Of a stretch of 64,000 nt of DNA, positions 32,169 to 43,138 are shown in pieces. The notes below the pieces were generated by a model. The model saw only the letters and a list, made by a program, of their open reading frames with translations. It did no database searches and had not been told where the DNA came from. The DNA is taken from the NCBI GenBank assembly GCA_023014485.1, contig JAJOZX010005626.1, positions 61,001 through 125,000 of the forward strand. Reading direction: 5' to 3'. How positions within the stretch are numbered: the stretch's first letter is position 1; each line of letters begins with the position of its first letter. This stretch comes from Bathynomus jamesi. Its lineage: Eukaryota; Arthropoda; Malacostraca; Isopoda; Cirolanidae. The position numbers and the translations under genes were made by a program.

Positions 32169-33355
32169 ATGCACTCATTCACCCAAATCAACTCTCTGTC
32201 GCATATTTTTAAAATTCCAACACGTGATCATCCCCTTGGGACGACCGATTTTATAGGTACCAATTTCATTGATAAAGATTCCAAATACCTATCTATTAAC
32301 GACCTCAACACAAAACCGAATGATGGTCACTTATTAATTTTGAACCTTAATATTAGAATCCTCGCTAAACATTATGATGACCTCAAAGATACATTATCTT
32401 TAATTAAAAAAGATTTCCATGTAATTACACTCACGGAAACCTTCATCCAGAATCCGTAGAAACATTTTTTTCCTTTGGAGGGCTATATATTTTTTGACAC
32501 TTTTCGCGCAGAAAGAAAAGCCGGCAGTATTCGTATTTACCTAAAAAATACCATAAAATGCATAAAAATTCACCTGCTCTGTACAGTAGAACCCCACATA
32601 GAAACTTGTGCGTTAACTCTTAGCTTTGAAAACCTCTCTCAACATACTGACAATATACAGACAACTTAACGGTAGCGCAAATAACTACATTAATACCTTC
32701 TCAAATCAGAGATCTAAAGAGCTCGCGCTCTTTCATCTTCAGCGATTTTAATACAGACTTAATGAAAATAGGGACAGACTGCATTGCAAAATCATTACGG
32801 AACACAATGATATAAGGATACAAGAACTACGTAACAAGGTCAACACGTTCCCATACAGACCTTACAAGATCTTCTCTCATCAACCACATATAGTCAGATA
32901 ATAGACCCACAGGACAAAGGGATATTCCTTGCAGACATAACTGACCACCTCTCAAATTACATCACAATCAGAACAACGACAAACACTCTAAAGTACACAA
33001 ATATTAAATTGAGAAAAAAACAAGGCATAATCAGCTTAATAAATTCTAAACGAAATTAAGCGAAACATATTTCGACTTCATTGACAGCCCGCCTACAGAT
33101 ATAAACAAATCTGAAAAACTTCAGGAATCCCTTTGGCATGCTTTTAATGAATCCTACCCTATCACTGAAAAAAATATTCCTACGGTTCGAATCAACAATC
33201 CATGGTTGACTCCAGGTCCAAAGACATCTATTAAACAAAAAACAAACTATATGAAAATGTGAAGGAAAGCCTACTCCCAAAGGAATTCTATACTCACTAT
33301 AGAAACAGACTTAATTCATTATTAATACATAAAATTAAAGCTAATTACTATTAAC
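32169..33355 (+). pseudogene. third LINE family, endonuclease domain relic
   Basis: After an in-frame lead, LLILNLNIRILAKHYDDLKD, VITLTETF and then FPLEGYIFF, RKAGSIRIYLKN match the first blocks of an APE endonuclease of a Jockey/RTE-like LINE; the catalytic Glu is in LTETF. A stop at 32457 and later frame breaks follow. Near 33050-33250 TYFDFIDSPPTDINKSEKLQ and NNPWLTPGPK match the WLT.EI linker between endonuclease and RT. The RT itself is missing; the relic ends at about 33355. Confidence 0.7.
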
Positions 33356-33895
33356 ATAGTAATTACTTTACGATCCTCATCTTTACTTCTGAATATCATT
33401 GTCTGGACACTTGGTTATCAATCTTGCATTATACTCTTCACAGCATGAAAGAAAAGTTGCTATCCATTTATCTATTTGGTTTATCTGTCTAATAAAAAGA
33501 TGGCAAAAAAAAAAAAAAGTTTGCAAGTTTCTTTACATTCAGTCAAAAAAGCCCTTGAAGTTTCTCCTTCAGATCCCTTTTCAGTATACACAAACCACTT
33601 ACTCGAACATTATCATTTATCTCCATTATGTAATAGGGCATTTCCAACAAGAGTTTTATGGCTATAAAATATAAAACTTCGCTTTTGACTGTAAAGCTAA
33701 ATATTTCAGAATATGTTTGTACCAGACCATTAAGATGATTAAGATAAGAGTACAATGGACATCTTATATTGGGCGGAATATACACGGAATGTCTACAACT
33801 TTTTTTTTTATATAAATAACATTCAGTTCTAAATATAATATTTAGTATATAATTTTTCCGAGCTTAATAATTTTCATTCATTTATTTATCATATA

Positions 33896-34126
33896 CAGGG
33901 AGGTGACAAAAGTAAAAAGACAGCTTCGGTTTTTCCATAGTTTTTTTTGATAATAAAAGTGAATAGATAATAACAGATTTATTGACTCACTATATTTAAA
34001 ATAGTGTTGTTTTTTCCCTTTACATTATGTAAAGCTGACGCACGTTCTGGCATTCCATTGGTGAACTTCGCCATTTGTTCTTGAGGACAATCATCGTGAT
34101 GTCTATTTATTTTTGTCAACCCTTTG
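33896..34126. mobile_element. Tc1-type MITE, copy 1
   Basis: Ends CAGGGAGGTGACAAAAGTAA and the inverted TTTTGTCAACCCTTTG, with TA at 33894-33895 and 34127-34128. It is 231 bases long. A diverged copy lies in the opposite orientation at 54335. Confidence 0.75.
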
Positions 34127-34197
34127 TATATGACACTGTAACGAGTTTAACCCTTGTTTCAGTCCATTTTTCTTAATTTTGTCGAAATCCCTCTGTA

Positions 34198-34357
34198 CAG
34201 TCTGAAAAAAGTTCGCCAAGAAACAAAATTTCTAAAATGTATAAGAAATTGTTTCTGAAATTTGATTACTGTCCTTAAAAGAAATAAAATATCCAAAGGA
34301 AACTCGAATATAACCAATTAGTAATTTTATTTCTAGGCGAACTTTTTTCCAGAACTG
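34198..34357. mobile_element. small inverted-repeat element
   Basis: CAGTCTGAAAAAAGTTCGCC and the inverted GGCGAACTTTTTTCCAGAACTG bound 160 bases with no coding capacity. The type is uncertain (hAT- or Tc1-like). Confidence 0.6.
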
Positions 34358-34369
34358 CGCAAAAAAACA

Positions 34370-34480
34370 ACCTATAAAAATGTGAAGGAAAGTCTACTCC
34401 CAAAGGAAGTCTACACTCCCTATAGAAACGGCCTAAATTCATTAATACACAAAACTAAATATAATTACTATATAAAAATA
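34370..34480 (+). pseudogene. fragment of the third LINE family
   Basis: It repeats the end of the 32-33 kb relic: KESLLPKEVYTPYRNGLNSL matches the KESLLPKEFYTHYRNRLNSL-type reading at 33260-33330. It is either a second copy or a piece separated by later insertions, since two MITEs lie between. Confidence 0.65.
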
Positions 34481-34714
34481 AATAGGTGCCAGATAAAATT
34501 ATTTATCTAGCACCTTCGTTATATGGTTCTCTCGCATAAGCTACTTATCTTTCTTAAAGTTTAACTCCGGAAGTGAAAATGTATCCTTCCGACAGGATTT
34601 ATCAAATATCGAAAATGTTGGTAGGAGTTTACTAAATTTTATTAAAGTCTGAAGTGTGAAAAAGTTTTTCAATAATGCCGTTCACACTTTTTGCATACTT
34701 TCTCCCACTAGAGG

Positions 34715-34985
34715 GCTTGTGTAGCTAGGTGGTTAGAAATTAGATACGGAACGTAAAGGTTCTGGGTTTGACTCCCGCTGGAACGTGAAGGTTCCGGGTT
34801 TGATTCCCGCCGACCCATCTCGGGTTGAGCCGAGTTTGACTCGGTACCTTTCCGGCAGTGCGCTGGTTCAGGTGACTCTCAGAGTTTACGTCCATCCACC
34901 CCTCTCTGTGTGGGGAAAGAGGGGTCCCGAAGTTACCTGTAACTTTTTTCCGGATGTTACCTGCTACTTTTATTTATACAACATG
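34715..34985 (+). mobile_element. tRNA-derived SINE with a duplicated B-box
   Basis: A-box-like TGTAGCTAGGTGGTTAGAAA at 34719 is followed by two B-boxes 32 bases apart, GGGTTTGACTCCC (34764) and GGGTTTGATTCCC (34796). The body then shares TCAGGTGACTCTC and a GGATGTTACC tail with the GGGTGTC family, so the two families are related downstream of the head. GGATGTTACC occurs again near 34995. Confidence 0.7.
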
Positions 34986-36078
34986 TTACTTTTTCCGGAT
35001 GTTACCCGTTATCTGTTCTGCCATTAAACTCTCTGCGAACAATATAAACAGTGTTTGCTCATTAACACACATGTTAGAATTAACTCTTCCTGTTTGTACA
35101 TCGTTTATCTTCGCTTTTTCTGCTCTTCCATCTACTTCCTCTGTAGACTTGAACTTCTGACTCGTGGATCCTTAATTGGAGCTTGTTAATATGTATGAAT
35201 GCCGATATAGGAAACTGCCTCGCTTTGGAAGATAAATATAAAATTTGTGCAATTTACATGTTTCGGTATCATTTAATATTATATCAAACAATCAGGATTT
35301 ATTTTCCTCTATTCGGTCTTATTCGTCAGCTTATTCTTTACACGAAATTCCGTGCAAATGAGCACTTACACCTTCAGAATCTGTTTGAGTCATCTATAGG
35401 TATTGAGTACATTAATATACCGTCACTGCACGTTTTCCTATCCATATACTATATTCGTTGTCCGCTCTTGCAATATTGATTGTTCTCTTCCACGCAATGT
35501 TTTCTTTCAGGGAACGTTTGAATACAGATTTGTTCCTCTATTTGATCTCCAAATTTTTCATTATCACCACTCATTCCATATATGAATCGTACAGGAGCAG
35601 CATTTGCCTGCACCAGACAGCTTCATATCTATTTTTTTTAAGTTTCTTTGCATACAGACAAAGATTTTGAGGTCTTTCTCTCCATCTGTAAGTGTTCTCT
35701 CTCAATTCGTTTTCTCTCCCATACTATTCTGTTCCTGTATCTTTAGTATTTTCTACTCTTGTCTTCTGTAATGGAATACGTTTAATGAATGATCGGTGTG
35801 ACAGTAACTAACCATGGTGTAAAGCAGTACGACACTACACGAACGTTTTTGATTTATTGTTACATTTCCCAATTCCCCCCTTCTCCTCCCCCGCCAAAGA
35901 AAAAAATCTAGGGGGGGTGACCAACTGCCTGTTACATACAGATCGAGGGGTTGTTGATGTATCTGTGATAAATGAACGTTTTAATATAATTGTTTTAACT
36001 GTTAAATTATTTTTTAAATGTATAGAACTGAAGGTTTAGGAAGACTATTTAACTTCATTTTCAAAGTTGTAGAATGTT

Positions 36079-36080
<2 letters not shown>
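34986..36080. other. unassigned DNA with several short open frames
   Basis: Open frames of 60-98 codons show no domain, signal or codon pattern I can defend. A pyrimidine-rich tract lies near 35865-35890. Confidence 0.4.

Positions 36081-36121
<41 letters not shown>
36081..36121. repeat. (CA)n microsatellite
   Basis: Uninterrupted ACAC run. Confidence 0.95.
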
Positions 36122-36124
<3 letters not shown>

Positions 36125-36185
36125 GTGCGCGTCTCCGCATAAACAAGGCACCGACTTTTTTTTTAATAAATATATCTAAAAAAAT

Positions 36186-36382
36186 AATTAACCTAACCTA
36201 ATTTAAGCCATCCTAACCTTAGTGCCATTGAATCGGGAAAGGCGTGAGAAGTGTTTCGGACGCAATTGAGGACTCGAAGGGTGGTTTCTGTTAAGTCACT
36301 AAATAGTAAGGTACTCGCTAATCTAACCTAACTAAACCTAAGCTTAACTAACCTAACCCAGCGTAATCTAACCTAATCAGGA
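36186..36382. repeat. degenerate CCTAA (TTAGG) repeats
   Basis: Units such as TTAACCTAACCTAATTTAAG and AATCTAACCTAACTAAACC cluster at both ends of the interval. TTAGG is the canonical arthropod telomere unit; here it is interspersed and degenerate. Confidence 0.6.
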
Positions 36383-36577
36383 CCAACATTTCTTTTTTCA
36401 GACAATAAAATTATTTCTAGATTTTTACATTCAACTTTTTTAATGTTCCGAGGTACCAAAAGTGTTCCTCACAAAATGTTTACCCCGCTACATCCGTGAA
36501 TTATCACACACTCGACCTCACTTATGCCCAGTTGCCTGCGCGCGCGCATATCCAAAGGGGTTGCTTGGGCGTATATA

Positions 36578-37394
36578 CAGGGTGTCCCAGAATTAACTAT
36601 CTATTTCAATGAAATCGGACAAATTTAATAAAAACTGACATAATTTTGTGTTTATTACTAAATTATGATAAAAAACAAATAGATTTATAAATCATAGGTC
36701 AAAACTTTATTGAGAAGTTTCAACATGTGCACCGTCTGTATCTCTGCAAATTTCAAATCTATCCTCAGCGCTGCGAAACACATTTTGAAGCATTTCAGGT
36801 GTTATCTCCCGCACTGCCAACTGGATGCGTTCTTTAAGTTCAGCTAAACTATTGATCTTTTGGCGATAAACATTTGTTGTTATGAAACCCCATGCAAAGA
36901 AATCCAGGGGTGTCAAATCCGGAGAACGCGGAGGCCAAGGTCGAGGTCCTCCACGTCCAATCCACCGATTCGGAAGGCGTCTGTTGAGGTATTCTCGAAC
37001 AATTAGAGCATAATGACATGGTGCTCCATCTTGTTGAAACACAACATTATCAAGAATGCCATCATCAAGAAGCTGTGGTTCGAGAAACTGCTGAAGCATA
37101 TCAAGGTAGACGGTACCTGTTACAGTTGCTTCCGCAAAGAAGAATGGGCCATAAATTTTGGATTTGGTCATTCCAAGCCACACGTTAACTTTTGGAGTCT
37201 CTTTGCCATTCTATGACTTCAGACGGTCTTTCATTGGACCAGATAATGAAAAAATTATGAAAATAAAATTATGAAAAAAATTTAGAAATTTATACATTTT
37301 TAACACATTAAACATGATAAACATAAATAAAAGTGTGTTTTTAAAAAATTTGTCCGATTTCATTGAAATAGATAGTTAATTCTGGGACACCCTG
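36578..37394 (-). mobile_element. internally deleted DD41D-type mariner
   Basis: About 50-base terminal repeats begin CAGGGTGTCCCAGAATTAAC and are flanked by TA at 36576-36577 and 37395-37396. Length 817 bases, against about 1.4 kb for a complete relative. Confidence 0.88.
36707..37230 (-). pseudogene. mariner transposase C-terminal half
   Basis: The open frame of 158 residues starts within the catalytic domain (VWLGMTKSKIYGPFFF). It has VFQQDGAPCHY with the second Asp and SPDLTPLDFFAWG with the third, 41 residues apart, and the family tail CRDTDGAHVE. The N-terminal DNA-binding domain and the first Asp are absent, removed by the internal deletion. It cannot encode an active enzyme. Confidence 0.85.
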
Positions 37395-37683
37395 TATAAT
37401 AGTGTTGCAAACATCCAGGTTTTTCTTTTTTTTCTTTTCTTTTATCATATCCAATAGAAAATCTGTTTACACAGAAAATAAATATATAGTTTTAATAAAT
37501 TAGTTTATATGTTGTAAAAACATGTAACACATTTTAATTATGAAAAATAAACTTTATTTTAACAAACTTAGACCTACAGGTCACAGCATTGGCTTGCTAA
37601 ATATCAAAAACAAAAAAATATCTAGAATGGGTGTAAAAATTATAAAAGATTTTATGGTAATATTGGCCTAAGTTTAGAGCTTT

Positions 37684-37949
37684 TTACAATCATTGACCGT
37701 GCCTTGTCCAAGCAAACGCTTTCCGTCTGGCACAACATGCAGTTGAAGAATTCGCTTGTACTTCTCTTTAGTTAAAGTACCATCGATTTTCACGAGGGAG
37801 CCAACTCCAGATGAACTTATAGATTCCTAAACATTGATAGATCCACCACCATGCTTTACTGTTGGCTGTAAGCACATGGTATTATATCTCTCACCCTGTC
37901 GCTATCGTACGTCCTGTCTTCTTTCAGACACAAAGATTGGCGACACCCT
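37684..37949 (-). pseudogene. Tc1-like transposase relic, copy 1
   Basis: The minus strand reads KVDGTLTKEKYKRILQLHVV-like sequence followed by GKRLLGQGTVND, a Tc1-type segment upstream of the second catalytic Asp. Its upstream end stops abruptly at GGCGACACCC, the same junction as copy 2 (38749-38960), which differs from the third copy at 40.3 kb. Confidence 0.65.
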
Positions 37950-38359
37950 TTTGACATAAAAAAATTCGCGACCCCACCATAAATTGATTGAACTTTCTTC
38001 TGACAAGACACTGCAGTTGTCATTCCTGTCAGAAGACTCGTGTACATTTTGAACAGTACGGAAAAGTGAGTATCCAGAACTGGTGTCTGGAGCATTGGTA
38101 GTTTTGATTCCATTTATAACCTCATACTTATGTGAACTGGGTTTCTCATCACTGGTTATTGCCTATGTGTTATTTTGAATATAGTTCATTCAACCGAATG
38201 TAAGAAGGTTAACTATTGAGTGCCTAGTGCCACTTTACTGATTTTGTTTTGGCTAACGGCCAAACGATTTTATTCAGTTTCAGAAAAAATCTATGGGCAG
38301 TAAAAGTTAACAAGTGTAAAGTAGGCACAGGTATCTTATTGAAAGACATAGACCTTATG

Positions 38360-38535
38360 AACCTTATGTTGTTTCGTGCGTTGGTCTCTCTTCACACGGA
38401 GGTCAAGCTGGTGGTCCCGCCTCTAGGTCTGGCTTGGTGGGGGAGCGAGTTGCTTTCTTGCGTTCTCCACAGTACATAGCCAGGCACGCCCGGCTCATCT
38501 GGTACCGTTCTGAGCCAGGACTAACAGTTATAAAA
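38360..38535 (-). mobile_element. LINE-B 3'-end fragment
   Basis: It matches the 3' end of LINE-B at 57680-57850 (TTTCGTGCGTTGGTCTCTCT and CGGCTCATCTGGTA), truncated soon after. The orientation is the same as all other LINE-B copies in the window. Confidence 0.8.
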
Positions 38536-38711
38536 GTTACTGCTGAGAGAAAATAATTTCAACTGTAAAATTGTAACATTACGAAAGTTTTTCACTTAAA
38601 AAAATTTGTCTGGTTTTACATATTTGTAATTTTCACTGAAAAATAAACTTAAATTTTCCATATAAGCCGATTTTTTTTGCTAAGCGCAGGGACTTCCTAG
38701 TTGAACACCTT

Positions 38712-38738
38712 CCACGGTCCACAGGTTGAGAAGCACTG
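38712..38738 (-). mobile_element. hAT terminal repeat
   Basis: On the minus strand CAGTGCTTCTCAACCTGTGG is a classic hAT end. GTCGCGACCCC-like sequence near 37965 on the other side of the LINE-B fragment may belong to the same element, giving about 0.8 kb between copies 1 and 2 of the Tc1 relic. Confidence 0.55.
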
Positions 38739-38748
38739 CCTTTGGGGA

Positions 38749-38960
38749 TGCAGTTGAAGAATTCGCTTGTACTTCTCTTTAGTTAAAGTACCATCGATTT
38801 TCACGAGGGAACTAACTCCAGATGAACTTATAGATCCCTAAACATCGATAGATCCACCACCATGCTTTACTGTTGGCTGTAAGCACATGGTATTATATCT
38901 CTCACCCTGTCGCTATCGTACGTCCTGTCTTCTTTCAGACACAAAGATTGGCGACACCCT
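38749..38960 (-). pseudogene. Tc1-like transposase relic, copy 2
   Basis: It is near-identical to 37740-37949 and stops at the same GGCGACACCC junction. This points to a tandem duplication of about 1 kb rather than two separate insertions. Confidence 0.65.
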
Positions 38961-39511
38961 AATGGTTATTAGCGATCAGGGACAGGAAAGTGTACCGTAT
39001 TCAAAACTCCAAGCATACATTGATAGACTATTTCAAAGTACTTTCTAACATGCCACTAATAAATGTCTGTAGTAAAATTAATTGTATGTTGTACTGTACA
39101 TACGCACAATATGCAACAGTAATTACTATTATTAGCGAAGTACCAATGTTTTTAGTAGTATGAGATAATTAAAGTACGTACAGCATATATTCAACACTAA
39201 TAGGTAATATGATTCTAAGATATGTCAAAAGAATATTTTTTGCATTATGTGATCACATTTACGTTTATATTTAAAAAAACACAATTATTTTAACGTACCA
39301 TTTAAAAAACTATAAAAAACGGGTTAAAAAAGACAAAACCGAACCCCTGAACCCTCCCCTCCCCTCCCAAAAAATCCCTCGTGTATTTACAGCCATCATC
39401 GGTCGTATATTTACATTTTAAATGAGGCAGTAGAAAAAAAAGAACACGTATAAATATATATCATCATCTTAATGAATAATTAATTACATGGACGAAGATA
39501 TACAGTATACG

Positions 39512-40510
39512 TCAGTGTTTAGTGTGTTCCTCTTTTGCCCTTATAACAGCTTGAACTTTGTTAACCCTTTCACGACGGATGGTACTTCAAAGTCCCACCA
39601 GAAATAACAATATAAATTGTGTTACAATGCCTTGTTTCTGTAAGTGTTTCTACATGTTTATAAAGTGGTCATTTAATTGTCGGGAAAGAAACCCAAAATG
39701 TGTATCATTTCAGTGACTAATTACTAAAATATTTAGTTTTGAATAACGCTAAAACATATACTTTTTGGTGATAGAGTGACCGCATATGCTGCCGGAATCG
39801 TCCTTCAAGGGTTAATAATGCTGTCAGTGTATTTCTTCATCAGTGATGATGAAATATTCATTCAAATATTCCGTACGTCTTTCCACAGAAGTTCACTATT
39901 ACATGGCTTCAGTTTATCCTTCTCAACGTCTATATAGTCCCATATAACCTCAATTGGATTAATTTTGGGGCTTTGTGATGGTCATTCAATGATTTTTTTG
40001 TTCTCCAGCGTCCTCCTTCCCCTTCAAATACGTTTTTACAATCATTGGCCGTGCCTTGTTCAAGCAAACGCTTTTCAGCTGGCACAACATGCAGTTGAAG
40101 AATTCGCTTGTATTTCTCTTTAGTTAAAGTACCATCGATTTTCACGAGGGAGCCAACTCCAGATGAACTTATAGATCCTTAAACATTGATAGATCCACCA
40201 CCATGCTTTACTGTTGGCTGTAAGCACATTGTATTATATCTCTCATCCTGTCGCTATCGTATGTCCTGTCTTCTTTCAGACACAAAGATTTAAAATTTTG
40301 ACTCGTCTGTCCACAGAATTTTTACCCAATCAGTCTACGTCTAGTGGGCATGATCTCGTGCATATTTTACCCTCACAGACTTATTTCCTGGTCTGAGGGA
40401 TGGATTTTTAGCAGCAACTCTTCCGTGCAACCCTGTCTCCTGCAATCGACGTCGTACTGTTACGGCCAAAACGTTAGTCCCCTGCGAGGAATTACAGTCT
40501 TGCTGTAGAG
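39512..40510 (-). pseudogene. Tc1-like transposase, decayed copy 3, split by a MITE
   Basis: The minus strand runs from a degraded catalytic start (about 40500) through KIDGTLTKEKYKRILQLHVV (about 40130) to NPIEVIWDYIDVEKDKLKP (about 39950), which keeps the Glu of the DDE triad. It then reads KYTDSII up to 39812 and continues after the MITE as NKVQAVIRAKEEHTKH with a stop at about 39512. The region with the second Asp is damaged. It is an old copy. Confidence 0.75.
39565..39811. mobile_element. piggyBac-type MITE
   Basis: TTAA target duplications at 39561-39564 and 39812-39815 flank ends CCCTTTCACGACGGA and, inverted, CCCTTGAAGGACG. It is 247 bases long and non-coding. It lies inside the Tc1 transposase frame; removing it and one TTAA rejoins SII to NKV in frame. 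Confidence 0.85.
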
Positions 40511-40574
40511 TACGACTCGATTAAATATTTCACATTTATGTCAGCATTCAATATTCAGTAAAGCTATATTTTTA

Positions 40575-40577
<3 letters not shown>

Positions 40578-40650
<73 letters not shown>

Positions 40651-40674
40651 ATAATAATATATATATCCTCTTGG
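40578..40674. repeat. (TA)n microsatellite
   Basis: TA array with a short AATAATAAT interruption. Confidence 0.95.
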
Positions 40675-40893
40675 GTTAGGGGATACTCTCTGTCCTTACA
40701 CACCCCATTTAAAGAGATTCCTCTGCCGAGCGGTGCCCCCATAGTACTGTGAGGTATTGAAAAACTCATGATCTTCACTTGCCCCACAAACACCTTTAAA
40801 TGGGAGACCCATAATGGGTGCACACACATTTCTACATTACTGTACAGTCTTTACAGCCACACCTACACTTTTCCTCGTAAGTGTATATATTGT

Positions 40894-41358
40894 AATGTAT
40901 ATGGTTGTAAATTTGACTTGGTCCGCAATCGATATGAACCGTGACTTGATGGATACCGTAATGAAATTGACTGGATTCTTTGGATCTGATATATTTGCAT
41001 GTCCGTTATATAATATATATAGAGTGTAACATATTTGTGGATAGTAGTCTATTATGACTTGATCCTCTGGATCGAGAGATTCTATCTTTAGTTTTAAATC
41101 GATAATTAATTATTTTTAAATTGATAATGTATATGGTTGTAAATTTTGACTTGGTCCGCAATCGATATGGACCGTGACTTGATGGATACCGTAATGAAAT
41201 TGACTGGATTCTTTGGATCTGATATATTTGCATGTCCGTTATAAATAGATATAGAATGTAACATATTTGTGGATAGTAGTCTATTATGACTTGCTCCTCT
41301 GGACCGAGAGATTCTATCTTTAGTTCTAAACCGATAATTAATTATTTTTAAATTGATA
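40894..41358. repeat. tandem duplication, period 232 bases
   Basis: AATGTATATGGTTGTAAATT begins both units (40894 and 41126), which agree over almost the full 232 bases. No coding domain was recognised. The preceding 40675-40893 is unassigned. Confidence 0.9.
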
Positions 41359-41427
41359 ATTATTTAGTTTCGTAAAAATTGGTCGTTGCCAATTTACCGG
41401 CAGTTTTTAAATAAGTTTCTTATGTTC

Positions 41428-41575
41428 TTGTGGTTCGGAACCCACGTAAAATTGTAGGTCCCCTCCGCCACCACGGAGGACATACACAATACACGATTAC
41501 GAACACAGTTAGGTAGACCAGCCATGAGTGGATCCTAGGGTCTTTGTTGGTCTGAAACATTATAACATTATTATA
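41428..41575 (+). mobile_element. LINE-A 3' end (severely 5'-truncated copy or related SINE)
   Basis: It is near-identical to 19127-19262, from TTGTGGTTCGGAACCCACG to TCTGAAACATTATAACATT, and again runs into (TA)n. Confidence 0.85.
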
Positions 41576-41580
41576 ACATT

Positions 41581-41671
<91 letters not shown>

Positions 41672-41675
41672 TAAT
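41581..41675. repeat. (TA)n array
   Basis: TA repeats with regular TAATAT interruptions form the tail of the LINE-A fragment. Confidence 0.95.
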
Positions 41676-42454
41676 ATACACACTAAATGTTAAAAAATAT
41701 AATATTTAAAAATTTTACGATTTTCAAATGGACCTCACTCCAGATTTTAAATCAAATTTAATAAATTAATTATTTATCCTTTACCTTATTATTATTATAA
41801 GGGAGAAAAGTATATATAAAACCTATTGACTCTCAATCTTATTATGAATATATAACGTGAAACCTTAAAATATCGAAAGAATATCGGTTGTATCGGCCAA
41901 ATTTTGCCGATATTGCCGATACCAATACCGATATATCAGCCTATATTTAGTGTTATATATATTTTTTTTTATAGGAATTTTAAGTCCTGGAATATACCTT
42001 ACTTTATAGGAATCTGATTCAACTTCCGTGACTTTAGTCGAAGCGAGAAGGCGTGATTTATGCAGAAGATAGGATGAGAGGTCTGACCTATTATTAGGAA
42101 CTGGGACCAAATTCCCTCTTTGATTAAGCTTCATAATTTAACTTTAAAAAGTTAAGTAATTTCCCTAGGGTGTAGAGAAAGGAAAATTAATAAAATATAA
42201 TACCCAGACGATGACGAATTCAAATCGCTGCAAAGGAATTAAGTTACTGTATATCGTTAATCTAACCGTATCATTAAAATACTAATCAATTACAGTAGCT
42301 GTAGTGTTCTTCTACTACTACTACTACTACTACTACTACTGCCACCCATCCGTAGTTCAAAAGATGGAAGATAGACAGCGGAAGATCGCAAAATAAAGAA
42401 CCCTAATTCTCACTACATTAACCAAATAAGAGTTGGGATAAATCTGTTATGTAG
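41676..42454. other. unassigned DNA with (CTA)n
   Basis: (CTA)n lies at 42311-42341. An 89-codon minus-strand frame at 41865-42134 has no recognisable domain. Confidence 0.45.
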
Positions 42455-42789
42455 TAGTGATTCCCAAAGGGTGTGCCGTGAAAGCAGAATTAGTGTGCAG
42501 CGAAAATTTATGAGAAAAGTCCTCTTTTACTAACGTAAGAAAGTAATAATTGTTAATTCCTTTTCGACTTCCATGAATAAAATATTTGTATTTTTGTATT
42601 CAGAAAAGTCGCGAAGGAATTTAAAAAAAAATAGCTTAAAAATTCAAGCTGACACCAACCTTTTAAAATAATAATGATGAATACGTGTGTTGTCTTTGTA
42701 TTGTTGAAGTCAATATAGAAAATTTGCGCTATCAATTTTAAATATTCGCGAAACGTCCCCAGAGAAGAAAAGGTCTGGGAACAACCGCT
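42455..42789. mobile_element. hAT-type non-autonomous element
   Basis: AGTGATTCCCAAAGGGTGTG at the left and GGTCTGGGAACAACCGCT at the right are inverted, imperfect hAT-style ends. The interior is non-coding. Confidence 0.55.
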
Positions 42790-43138
42790 TTAAATCTTAA
42801 AATACAAAATATAAGCTCGCGTTTTAACCCTCCAAAACTCTGTGTTCCAAACTAAATTGTAACGAGTTAAAAAAATAAAATACAGAACTGTATAGCAATA
42901 AATAATATATAATGATAATAATTACTTATTGATTATAATACTCGGTTCAAAATTGGCGGATGGGAAAGAACTGTAAGAGTTATAAATAAACCTTTGTTAT
43001 CGTTATTCTTTGGCCATTCATCTGCGTCTTCTGTCTTTCAATCTTCACGAAAGCAAGTTGGGCTACACTTTAATTCAGAGTTATAAAATTCCTCCCATTA
43101 AGCGATCTATTTTTATGCACCATTGCACGATTCTAAAT

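Noticed and set aside
34954..35670. Several plus-strand frames of 60-98 codons
   Set aside because: Overlapping, low-complexity, no domain and no splice context; treated as chance.
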